NCBI RefSeq assembly: GCF_013170805.1
Contig: NZ_CP051293.1
Coordinates: 1,804,001-1,868,000 of the forward strand
Length of the DNA stretch: 64,000 nt
Reading direction: 5' to 3'
DNA from: Mesorhizobium sp. NZP2077
GTDB lineage: Bacteria; Pseudomonadota; Alphaproteobacteria; Rhizobiales; Rhizobiaceae
Shown: piece by piece, positions 35,874 through 43,507 of the stretch
Layout of the letters: every line of letters begins with the position of its first letter
Position numbering within the stretch: position 1 is the first letter of the stretch
Program-made: the position numbers and the translations under genes
Notes under the pieces: model-generated
What the model was told of the DNA's origin: nothing
Databases searched by the model: none
Seen by the model: the letters and a program-made list of their open reading frames with translations, nothing else

Positions 35874-35953
35874 ACCCCGGTTGCGCGGGAAGCTAGCGCG
35901 TCATGCGATGAGTTGCCAGACCATGTGGATATCAAAAGGAGAGATTTGTCGCC

Positions 35954-36439
35954 TCACTCGCAGCGCACGGTGACGGTGCCCTGATAGGTACCGGCGGGAA
36001 AGATGCCGCTCGACTTGGTGGCGGTGAGATCGACCTGCAGGGGATGGCTGCCGTTGACGACCCTTTGCGGCACGCTGCCGTTGATATCGACCCCCGAGCC
36101 GTCGAGGCGGAAGACCGAGGCGAAGGTCACATTAGTGCCGCCGCCGCTCGGCGCGGACGAGAATGCGGCAGGCGCCGGCGCAGAAACCGAATAGCAGTCC
36201 AGCAAGTTGAGTATCGAGCACAGCAGCGAGCTTGCCACCACCGTGGCGCTGGCGCTCGATCCGCCTGCCTGTTTGGAGCCCAGTATGCTGATGGCGGGAT
36301 TTGCAGTCATTGTTCCCGACGCCCCGACCACGATGGTGCAGGTGCCGATGATCGCCGGTTGCGCCGGAAGGCAGAAGCCGGCAAGGGCTGCCATCGCAAG
36401 CAGTGCGCGGTTATTTCTTCTTCTTCTTTTTCTTGCCAT
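35954..36439 (-). CDS. Secreted spore coat protein U (SCPU/pilin-like) domain protein, second copy
   Basis: 161 residues. Basic start MARKRRRRNNRALLAMAALA then signal peptide ending near LPAQPA, and a beta-rich SCPU domain with GTCTIVVGASGTM, a Cys pair in SLLCSILNLLDCYSV, and the C-terminal motif GTYQGTVTVRCE. SCPU proteins are fimbrial-like secreted subunits of the Csu-type chaperone-usher class. The C-terminus copies the paralog at the other end of this cluster. The N-terminal Arg run and the Lys run of the upstream gene are the same DNA read in two frames (29-nt overlap). Confidence 0.75.
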   Translation of the reverse strand: MARKRRRRNNRALLAMAALAGFCLPAQPAIIGTCTIVVGASGTMTANPAISILGSKQAGGSSASATVVASSLLCSILNLLDCYSVSAPAPAAFSSAPSGGGTNVTFASVFRLDGSGVDINGSVPQRVVNGSHPLQVDLTATKSSGIFPAGTYQGTVTVRCE

Positions 36440-36929
36440 CGCTATTTCCGGTCCTGAGGCTCCAGCCTTCGTTGGCCCATCCGGGTGATGCGGCCGTGGG
36501 AGCAGTGGTGGCAACGCTTGCCGTCGTGCCGCCGTCGACATTGACGCCCATCTTCAACAGCTTCAGTTCCATTTGCAGGCGCTGCACCTCGAGTTCATAG
36601 AGGCGGCTGCAGTCGAGACGTTTTGGCGTCCGGCCGATCGGGATCACCACCCGGCCATAGGTGGCGACGTCATTGTTCGACTGGTTGTTGCCCCTGATGA
36701 CGCCGAGATCGAGATAGGCGCCGCTTCCGGAAACCGCCGAGCGGCAGGTGGTGCCATCGGCAGCGTGCACCTCGTCCTGACCCTGGGGCAAGGTGACGCC
36801 GGGCAGATTGAATCCGGTCTCGTTCTGGTTGAGGTTGTAGACATCCTGGGCCAGAGCCGGCGCAGCGCTTGCCACGGCAACCGCGAGTGCCAGCGTCAGG
36901 ACTTGCGATGTCCAAAGAACTTTCCGCAT
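36411..36929 (-). CDS. Secreted protein of unknown function with a C-terminal poly-lysine tail
   Basis: 172 residues. Signal peptide to about residue 28 (VAVASAAPALAQ). The middle has CRSAVSGSGAYLDLGVIRGN and a short amphipathic helix (SRLYELEVQRLQMELKLLKM), then a disordered Thr/Ala stretch and seven consecutive lysines at the end. No family recognised. It lies between a PapD-like protein (34-nt overlap) and an SCPU protein (29-nt overlap), so it is most likely part of the same surface structure or its assembly. Confidence 0.6.
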   Translation of the reverse strand: MRKVLWTSQVLTLALAVAVASAAPALAQDVYNLNQNETGFNLPGVTLPQGQDEVHAADGTTCRSAVSGSGAYLDLGVIRGNNQSNNDVATYGRVVIPIGRTPKRLDCSRLYELEVQRLQMELKLLKMGVNVDGGTTASVATTAPTAASPGWANEGWSLRTGNSDGKKKKKKK

Positions 36930-37288
36930 ATCTGTGCCTTTATCTGGGTCTGCTGATTGGGAAAGGGGATGCTTTCGGTACAGATACGCACTTTACGGTC
37001 CGGGGCGCCGTCGAAGGGCACGACCACAAGCACGGGACGGGAAGCCTGCGAAGCCAGCTGGAAGACACTGGGAGAGATTTTGGCGTCCACCGGCTGAAAA
37101 TCCTGATCGTAGACGTGGACTTCGATCTTGATCTTCTGGTCGTAGGGATTGGCCGGGAAAACGCGGACCGCGAAGACGTCGGCGAAACTGTTGACCTCGC
37201 CGCGCATCGGCGACATCGACTGAGCCGCGGCGGCAACAGGGATCAGGCCGACGACCAGCGCCGTCGCCAAGGTTCCAGAAAGTGTCAA
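36896..37288 (-). CDS. PapD-like single-domain periplasmic chaperone
   Basis: 130 residues. Signal peptide ending near VAAAAQ, then one Ig-like domain resembling the N-terminal domain of fimbrial chaperones (NSFADVFAVRVFPANPYDQK, PVLVVVPFDGAPDRKVRICT). The second Ig domain of classical PapD/CsuC chaperones is absent, so the protein is about half length. It is placed among SCPU-type subunits, fitting a role in their folding. Overlaps the next gene by 34 nt. Confidence 0.65.
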   Translation of the reverse strand: MTLSGTLATALVVGLIPVAAAAQSMSPMRGEVNSFADVFAVRVFPANPYDQKIKIEVHVYDQDFQPVDAKISPSVFQLASQASRPVLVVVPFDGAPDRKVRICTESIPFPNQQTQIKAQICGKFFGHRKS

Positions 37289-37308
37289 GGATGCCTCCTT
37301 CCCGAGGG

Positions 37309-37779
37309 CTATTCGCAGCGCACCGTCACGGTTGCCTGATAGTTTCCGGAGGCGAAGCGGTTGCTGCCGCCCTTGGTGCCGGCGAGGTGGACCGTGACGA
37401 GATCGGCACCGGGCGCGGTCAGGCTGGTGGCCGAGCCTGTCTCCGCGATCGTGTGGGCACCGCTCGCCGAATAGGTTGGCGTCCAGGTGATGGCCGTGGT
37501 GTCGGCGGCAGGCACTGTGGTGGTGGTGACCGGATCGACGCTCAGCGACACACCTCCGGTGGTGGTGAGCGTGACCGTCCCCGCCGAGCCACCGCTGTTA
37601 TGAGAACTCAGTGATTGGAGATCGGGGCTCACCGTCATCGTGCCGTTGGTGGCGACCACCAGCGTACAGGTCGCAGTGATCGTGCCGTTGAAAATGACAT
37701 TCTGCGTCGTGGCCAACGCCGCCTGGTCCATACAGGCGACCAGCATGCCTGCACCGAACGCAGTGCGAAACAACGTCAT
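37309..37779 (-). CDS. Secreted spore coat protein U (SCPU/pilin-like) domain protein, first copy
   Basis: 156 residues. Signal peptide to about ACMDQAALA, SCPU-like beta domain beginning NGTITATCTLVVATNGTMTV and ending GNYQATVTVRCE, the same ending as the paralog at 35954-36439. Thr-rich middle. First gene of a four-gene minus-strand cluster that has no usher and no adhesin gene in the window. The 220-bp region upstream (37780-37999) is strongly AT-rich and contains a short direct repeat CGTGGGTTGT (twice). Confidence 0.7.
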   Translation of the reverse strand: MTLFRTAFGAGMLVACMDQAALATTQNVIFNGTITATCTLVVATNGTMTVSPDLQSLSSHNSGGSAGTVTLTTTGGVSLSVDPVTTTTVPAADTTAITWTPTYSASGAHTIAETGSATSLTAPGADLVTVHLAGTKGGSNRFASGNYQATVTVRCE

Positions 37780-37999
37780 CGAGACCTCCTATTAAGCCGG
37801 ATTGCCCGAATTAATATGGGTCATCATCGCTTTATCGTGGTTAATTTAGGGTAAACTAAAATACTTAATTGAAGTAGCTGTTGTGCAACCCGTGGGTTGT
37901 CGTGGGTTGTAAGGAAGAAAAGCGTCACAGAATTATTGCCTATACTTCCTATTTATAAATATATGTAGATTTATACGGCAATAGCTGGAAAATCGACAT

Positions 38000-38878
38000 T
38001 CATGACGACACTTGCCCCGCCTCCCAGCCCAGGATGGCGCGCTTGCGGGTCAGGCCCCAGTGGTAGCCGGTGAGGTCGCCGGACTTGCCGATGGCGCGGT
38101 GGCAAGGCACCACGAAAGAGAGCGGATTAGCGCCGTTGGCGGCGCCGACCGCGCGGCTGGCGCTTGGCGCGCCGATGCTGGCGGCGATCGAGGAATAGGT
38201 GCGGGCCTTGCCCATCGGAATCTGCAGCAGCGCCTCCCAGACGCGAACCTGGAAGTCGGTGCCGATCATGACGACATGCAGCGGCTGGTCGGGGCGCCAC
38301 AGCGTCTGGTCGAAGATGCGCGCGGCATAAGGCCCGGTGGCAGTCATGTCCTCGACATAGATGGCGTTTGGCCAGCGGCTGGACATGTCGGCGAACGACG
38401 CACGTTCCTCGCCGGGATCGCTGAAGGCGAGGCCGGCAAGGCCGCGGTCGGTGGCCATGATCAAGGCGGTGCCGAACGGCGAGGGGTGATAGCCGTAGCG
38501 GATGGTCAGCCCGGCGCCGCGCGTCTTGTAGTCGCCCGGCGACATCGCCTCGTGGGTGACGAACAGGTCATGCAGCCGGCCGGGACCGGACATGCCCAGT
38601 TCGAACGAGGTTTCGAGCAGCGGCATGCCGGAATCGAGCAGCCGGCGCGCATGGTCGAGCGTCACCGCCTGCAGGAAGGCCTTGGGCGACAGGCCGGCCC
38701 AGCGAGTGAAGAGTTTTTGCAGGCCGGTCGGCGTCTCGCCGACCTCCTCCGCAAGCTCCTCGAGCGAAGGCTGGTCGCGATAGTCGAGGCTGATCTTCTC
38801 GATGGCGCGGCGCACGATCTCGTAGTCGCTGCCTTGCGGCGTGATGTCCTTTTTGAGGACTGCTGTCTGTGTGCTCAT
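38000..38878 (-). CDS. Ada-like regulator/methylated-DNA-protein cysteine methyltransferase (AraC HTH plus MGMT)
   Basis: 292 residues. AraC-type HTH about 25-105 (SLEELAEEVGETPTGLQKLF), then an Ada-like RNase-H fold and the MGMT domain with the acceptor C259 in VVPCHRAIG and the upstream IPMGKARTYSSIA. It removes O6-alkylguanine alkyl groups irreversibly. The N-terminal Zn/cysteine domain (methylphosphotriester sensor) of E. coli Ada is missing, so it cannot sense damage the same way. AAGGAGA precedes the ATG at 38878. Divergent from the methyltransferase gene. Confidence 0.9.
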   Translation of the reverse strand: MSTQTAVLKKDITPQGSDYEIVRRAIEKISLDYRDQPSLEELAEEVGETPTGLQKLFTRWAGLSPKAFLQAVTLDHARRLLDSGMPLLETSFELGMSGPGRLHDLFVTHEAMSPGDYKTRGAGLTIRYGYHPSPFGTALIMATDRGLAGLAFSDPGEERASFADMSSRWPNAIYVEDMTATGPYAARIFDQTLWRPDQPLHVVMIGTDFQVRVWEALLQIPMGKARTYSSIAASIGAPSASRAVGAANGANPLSFVVPCHRAIGKSGDLTGYHWGLTRKRAILGWEAGQVSS

Positions 38879-38993
38879 CGAACTGTCTCCTTGACCAGGA
38901 ATATCGCCCCTTGGGGCGCCGTTCGCCACCCGAAACTTGCCTTCTTGCCGCGCATGCCCAGATAGACTCGGGCTGCGAGCCCAGGAGTCGATC

Positions 38994-39809
38994 ATGGCCG
39001 GCGAGAAAGTGCAGTTGACCGGGGCAAAGGAAACCTTGCTGATGACGCTCTACGGCAAGGCGCTGGAGAGCCGGCTGCCGCATTCGCTGCTTGGGGATCA
39101 CTTCGCCGACGAGGCGGTGCGCAAGATCGACTATGATTTTGCGAGGCTCAAGGTCGACGAGAATCTCGGCATTGGCCTGGCGATCCGGGCCAAGACACTG
39201 GACGTTCATGTTGAGGATTTCCTGGCCAGAAATCCCGGTGCCATGGTGCTGCATCTGGGTTGCGGACTCGACACGCGCATCTTCCGCGTCGATCCGCTGC
39301 CAGGCGTGGACTGGTTCGATGTCGACTATCCCGAAGTCATCGAGTTGAGGCGCAAGCTCTACCCGACCCGCGACCATTACCACCTCATCGCTTCGTCGGT
39401 GACCGAGCCCGGCTGGCTGGCCGGAGTGCCCCGCAACCGCCCGGCCATCGTGGTGGCGGAGGGGCTGACGCCTTATCTGCCTGCAGACGCAGGGTTACAG
39501 CTGGTTTCGCGGCTTGTCTCGCATCTTGCCGGCGGCGAGCTGATGTTCGATGCCTATAGCCGTTTCGGGCTGACGCTGCTTCGCCTCAATCCGACCATCA
39601 GGGCGACAGGCGCCGAGGTCCACTGGGCGATAGACGATCCGCACGAACTGGAACTGGCGGTGCCGAAGCTGCGCTTCGTCGAGGATATCTCCGCCTATAA
39701 ACCGGAACACGCCGCCCGCATGGGCTGGTCGGCCAAGCTGTTCGTGCGTCTTTGGAAACACATTCCGGCGCTGCGCAAAGTCGGCAGGCTTTTGCGGTAT
39801 CGTTTCTAG
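38994..39809 (+). CDS. Class I SAM methyltransferase of the LCMT/TcmP type
   Basis: 271 residues. N-terminal KETLLMTLYGKALESRLPHS and the SAM site MVLHLGCGLDTRIFRVDP, followed by WFDVDYPEVIELRRKLYP: the leucine carboxyl methyltransferase/polyketide O-methyltransferase family (Ppm1/TcmP). Small-molecule O-methylation is likely; the substrate is unknown. AGGAG six nt ahead of the ATG. Monocistronic, between divergent and convergent genes. Confidence 0.82.
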   Translation: MAGEKVQLTGAKETLLMTLYGKALESRLPHSLLGDHFADEAVRKIDYDFARLKVDENLGIGLAIRAKTLDVHVEDFLARNPGAMVLHLGCGLDTRIFRVDPLPGVDWFDVDYPEVIELRRKLYPTRDHYHLIASSVTEPGWLAGVPRNRPAIVVAEGLTPYLPADAGLQLVSRLVSHLAGGELMFDAYSRFGLTLLRLNPTIRATGAEVHWAIDDPHELELAVPKLRFVEDISAYKPEHAARMGWSAKLFVRLWKHIPALRKVGRLLRYRF

Positions 39810-39811
39810 AT

Positions 39812-40306
39812 TCAGCGCGCCTTAGCGGTCGCCAGTGCGCGCGAGAAGGCGGTGGCAAAGCTCTCGCGGGACTCGGGATCGAGAAAGCCGCCGATCGGCA
39901 CATTCCGGCCTACCCCTTCCACCGTCATTTTGGTGATGCCGATCTCGGCGTGACGGGCGACCGAGAACCGCGTCCAGAACGGGTTGAAGCGGTGCGCTTC
40001 CGATTTCCCCGAAGGGGCCGTCTTGCGGATATCGAGGCTGGTGCGGGAGACCGAAACTTCCTCGCGGGCGCGAGCGGCGCGATAATTGGCACGGAAAGCG
40101 ATGTAGACGGCGACAACGTCGAGGCCGAAGAAGCCGAACACCGGCCAGGCACCACGCGACAGGAAAAACGCGCCGGTCACCAGCCAGCCGAACAGCAGGG
40201 TGCCCATCAGGACCAGGAAGCCCGTCCTGCCCAGCGAGCGGTGTGGGGTCAGCAATGCGTGAAAGAAGGGCTCGTCAGCCTGAAACGAGGCGTTTGTGTC
40301 GCTCAT
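39812..40306 (-). CDS. DUF2244 membrane protein
   Basis: 164 residues, two transmembrane helices about 27-68 (GFLVLMGTLLFGWLVTGAFF) and a cytosolic C-terminal domain with FNPFWTRFSV and GRNVPIGGFLDPESRESFAT, the DUF2244 family of alphaproteobacteria. It starts near the nth gene on the opposite strand and ends 2 bp from the methyltransferase stop. Unknown function; in relatives it also neighbours nth. Confidence 0.85.
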   Translation of the reverse strand: MSDTNASFQADEPFFHALLTPHRSLGRTGFLVLMGTLLFGWLVTGAFFLSRGAWPVFGFFGLDVVAVYIAFRANYRAARAREEVSVSRTSLDIRKTAPSGKSEAHRFNPFWTRFSVARHAEIGITKMTVEGVGRNVPIGGFLDPESRESFATAFSRALATAKAR

Positions 40307-40328
40307 GACGGGATATTATAGGAGGGAA

Positions 40329-41141
40329 ATGGCGAGCCCCAAGTCCAAAGATTCTTCCAAGCCCGAAAAAGAGCTGCCGGCCGGACGGCGCGACGGTTCG
40401 AATGCCAAGCCGCGCCCACGGCCGGCGCGGCGGACTTCGCGCTACAGTCCGGCCGAAGTGCACGAGATTTTCCGGCGCTTTTCGGTGCAGCGTCCGGAGC
40501 CGAAGGGCGAGCTCGAACACGTCAACGCCTTCACGCTGCTGGTGGCGGTGGTGCTTTCGGCACAGGCGACCGATGCCGGCGTCAACAAGGCGACGCGGGC
40601 TCTGTTCAAGGTCGCTGACACGCCGCGGAAGATGCTGGCGCTGGGCGAGGCCACGGTCGGTGACCACATCAGGACCATCGGGCTGTGGCGCAACAAGGCC
40701 AAGAACATCATCGCGCTGTCGGAAGCGCTGATCCGCGACCATGGCGGCGAGGTGCCCGACGACCGCGATGCGCTGGTTAAACTGCCGGGGGTCGGGCGCA
40801 AGACCGCCAATGTCGTGCTCAACATGGCTTTCGGCCAGCACACGATGGCGGTCGACACGCACATCTTCCGCATCGGCAACCGGCTCGGCCTGGCGCCGGG
40901 CAAGACGCCCGAACAGGTCGAGCAGGGCCTGCTGAAGATCATCCCCGACGAATTTATGCGCCATGCGCATCATTGGCTGATCCTGCATGGCCGCTATGTC
41001 TGCAAGGCGCGCAAGCCGGATTGCCCGGCCTGCGTCATCGCCGACATCTGTAAGGCGCAGGAGAAGACGACCAGCGTTCCAGCGCCGCTGGTGCCGATCG
41101 CTCCGCTTGAGACGGTGGGTGCTGAAGATCAGGTGCCGTAA
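40329..41141 (+). CDS. nth: Endonuclease III (DNA glycosylase/AP lyase)
   Basis: 270 residues with an Arg/Pro-rich N-terminal extension of about 45 residues. Helix-hairpin-helix LPGVGRKTANVVLN containing the catalytic Lys, the catalytic Asp in VDTHIFRIGNRL, and the C-terminal [4Fe-4S] cysteines in CKARKPDCPACVIADIC. It excises oxidised pyrimidines and nicks the abasic site. AGGAGG ends only 3 nt before the chosen ATG; in-frame GTG 40296 and ATG 40305 are alternatives. The 3' end overlaps the convergent DUF2214 pseudogene by 13 bp. Confidence 0.94.
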   Translation: MASPKSKDSSKPEKELPAGRRDGSNAKPRPRPARRTSRYSPAEVHEIFRRFSVQRPEPKGELEHVNAFTLLVAVVLSAQATDAGVNKATRALFKVADTPRKMLALGEATVGDHIRTIGLWRNKAKNIIALSEALIRDHGGEVPDDRDALVKLPGVGRKTANVVLNMAFGQHTMAVDTHIFRIGNRLGLAPGKTPEQVEQGLLKIIPDEFMRHAHHWLILHGRYVCKARKPDCPACVIADICKAQEKTTSVPAPLVPIAPLETVGAEDQVP

Positions 41142-41583
41142 CCGCGCGCCATCGCCGCCGCGAAGACCGGGATCAGCAGGAAGACGAAGGTTTCAGTGCG
41201 GATATAGGTCTTCACCGAGGCCAGTTCGCTCGCGGGTACAGTGAAGGAGGGATCGGCGCCGGCCTGCCTGTTCCAGGAAATGAAGCGCACCGTCGGGATG
41301 ATCGACAGCAGCCCGACGAGGCCAAACGCCGCCATCTTGGCCCAGAACACCCAGTTGTAGACATAGAACTCCCAACCCTTCAGGCCCCAGACGACACGGC
41401 CGATGCGACGACGATGATCAGCGTGGCGATGATGCCATAGTGGCGGTCGATGCCGGCGAGCCGCTTGAGCGTCACGGCGGGCAGGTCGCCGCGGATCAGC
41501 ACGAATTCGGCGCTAATGATCGCTGCCAGGGAAAACACCAGCAGATGATGGACAATGGCAAGCACAAGGTCGGTCGTGTCCAT
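41129..41583 (-). pseudogene. DUF2214 membrane protein gene with a one-base deletion
   Basis: The first part (MDTTDLVLAIVHHLLVFSLA to ATLIIVV) and the second part (GRVVWGLKGWEFYVYNWVFW onward to RGYGT) are the two halves of one DUF2214 four-helix protein, in different frames. Inserting one G near 41404-41406 gives IIVVGIGRVVWG and a continuous ~152-residue protein. Codon use is normal on both sides, so the break is recent or an assembly error. Function of the family unknown. Confidence 0.8.
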
Positions 41584-41795
41584 GTTTTTTCCCTTGGGTT
41601 TGTGCACCAGCCGCGTCTGAAAAAAGTCGCGTCGCGAGGTGCTGAATCAACCTGCCGGGACGATAACGTCGTCGAAGGGATTTCTCACCGCAGAACATTG
41701 CACATTGCGGTCCTGGATGATGGCGCATCTTCTGCTGGCCCTTGCACCGCAGGGGCGATTTGCTAAGCGCGGACACCATCAGCGAGGCAAGTCCC

Positions 41796-42335
41796 ATGAA
41801 CAACCGCCAAGTGATCGTCGCCCCGGTCATCGAGACGCAGCGAACCATCCTGCGGGCGCACCGTCTTGACGATTTCGATGCCTATGTCGCCATGTGGGCA
41901 GATCCCGTCGTCACCCGTTTCATCGGCGGTAAGCCGCGCACGCGCGAAGAAAGCTGGATGCGCTTCCTGCGTCACGCCGGCCTGTGGTCGCTGCTCGGCT
42001 ACGGCTTCTGGGCGATCGAGGAGAAGGCAACGGGCCGCTTCGTCGGCGAGGCCGGCTTTCACGATCTGAAGCGCGACATGGAACCGTCGATCGAAGGCAT
42101 TCCCGAAGCCGGATGGGCGCTGGCTCCGGCCGTGCACGGTGCCGGCCTTGCCACCGAGATCGTCAGCCGCGTGCACGTCTGGGGCGACGAGACCTTCGGA
42201 CGTGCCAAAACCGTCTGCATCATCGATCCGGAAAATACGGCTTCACAGAATGTCGCCAGGAAGTGCGGCTACAACGAGGTGACGCGGACCCTCTATCACG
42301 ATGCCCCGACCATCCTGCTCGAGCGGCGGCCCTGA
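41796..42335 (+). CDS. GNAT family N-acetyltransferase (RimJ/RimL-like)
   Basis: 179 residues. RimJ/RimL-type acetyltransferase with ETQRTILRAHRLDDFDAYVA, the GFWAIEEKATGRFVGEAGFH strand region, the acetyl-CoA loop-like APAVHGAGLATEIVSRVHVW and IDPENTASQNVARKCGYNEV. Substrate unknown (protein N-termini or small amines). The upstream in-frame codons are not conserved; ATG 41796 chosen. Confidence 0.86.
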   Translation: MNNRQVIVAPVIETQRTILRAHRLDDFDAYVAMWADPVVTRFIGGKPRTREESWMRFLRHAGLWSLLGYGFWAIEEKATGRFVGEAGFHDLKRDMEPSIEGIPEAGWALAPAVHGAGLATEIVSRVHVWGDETFGRAKTVCIIDPENTASQNVARKCGYNEVTRTLYHDAPTILLERRP

Positions 42336-42399
42336 GCGGCGTCATCGACTGGACATACCCGCTCTGTTAGCATCGATCATCAAATGAGGGGGATGATCG

Positions 42400-43500
42400 A
42401 TGCATGCATTCAAGACGACAGTCATGAGGTTGTTCTGGGCGGCGCTCGTGCTTGCGCTGACACTGCGGCTCGCGGCGGCCGACGCTACGGTGCCGACCGC
42501 CGATATCAAGGGGGCCGCCGACAATCAGCTGGCCAAGCGCTACGAAGGCTCGTTCATCGTCTCCTATGTGAAATTGGCCTTCACCGATTTCAGTGTGCCG
42601 CTGTCGCCCTTGAAGCCGAGCGCTGACCCGGACGCGCGTGATGCGATGAACAACCGCGTCTTCGCCCCCGACAAGAAGGCCGAGGTCGAGGGCGCCTTGA
42701 CCCGCATCGCCTATGTGCTGCCGGCCGAGCGCTCGCCGCTTGAAGTTCTGCGCAATTATCAGGATGTAATCAAGGCAGCCGGTGGCGAGGTCCTGTTTGA
42801 GTGCAAGAAGGAGGAGTGCGGCGGCGCTGCCGACCGTTCGTCGAGCGGTGGCGGCGGCGACATGAGCCTGACGATGTATTCCTTCCACGAGAGCGATCTC
42901 AAGGACGCGGCATTCTCCAATGGCGCTTGCGCGCTGGCCACCGGCATCAACGACCAGCGCTATTTCTCGGCCAAGGTGCCGCAGGATGGCGGCGACGCCT
43001 ATGTCACCGTGCAGACCTATTCGCTGACCGACGATCTCTACTGCAAGGCGCTCAACGGCCGCACCGTCGCCGTTGTCCAGGTGCTGGAGCCCAAGGCGCG
43101 CGACAAGAAGATGGTGGTCGTCGAGGCTGCCAAGATGGCGGATTCGCTCTCCGCCACCGGCAGCATTTCGCTCTACGGCATCTTCTTCGACACCGACAAG
43201 GCCGCTATCAAGCCGGAGTCGGAGCCGACGCTGAAAGAGATTTCGAAACTTCTGGCCGGCGACCCGAAGATGGCCGTGATCGTTGTCGGCCACACCGACA
43301 ATCAAGGCGCCTTCGACTACAATCTCGACCTGTCGTCGCGGCGGGCGGAAGCGGTCAAGGCAGCGCTGGTGGCGAAATATGGCATCGATGGTTCGCGGCT
43401 GACGGCGGCCGGCGCCGGCATGATGGCACCCGTCGCCAGCAATGACGACGAGGCGGGCCGCGCCAAGAACCGCCGCGTGGTTCTGGTCAAGCTGAACTGA
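42400..43500 (+). CDS. OmpA family protein with N-terminal DUF4892-like domain
   Basis: 366 residues. Signal peptide to about residue 28 (LALTLRLAAADA), a DUF4892-like periplasmic domain (about 30-240, four Cys including CKKEEC), then an OmpA-type peptidoglycan-binding domain from about 245 with GIFFDTDKAAIKPESEPTLK, VGHTDNQGAFDYNLDLSSRR and the closing NRRVVLVKL. It should sit in the periplasm or outer membrane and hold peptidoglycan. GAGGGGG precedes the ATG. Monocistronic. Confidence 0.85.
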   Translation: MHAFKTTVMRLFWAALVLALTLRLAAADATVPTADIKGAADNQLAKRYEGSFIVSYVKLAFTDFSVPLSPLKPSADPDARDAMNNRVFAPDKKAEVEGALTRIAYVLPAERSPLEVLRNYQDVIKAAGGEVLFECKKEECGGAADRSSSGGGGDMSLTMYSFHESDLKDAAFSNGACALATGINDQRYFSAKVPQDGGDAYVTVQTYSLTDDLYCKALNGRTVAVVQVLEPKARDKKMVVVEAAKMADSLSATGSISLYGIFFDTDKAAIKPESEPTLKEISKLLAGDPKMAVIVVGHTDNQGAFDYNLDLSSRRAEAVKAALVAKYGIDGSRLTAAGAGMMAPVASNDDEAGRAKNRRVVLVKLN

Positions 43501-43507
43501 GCGCGCT

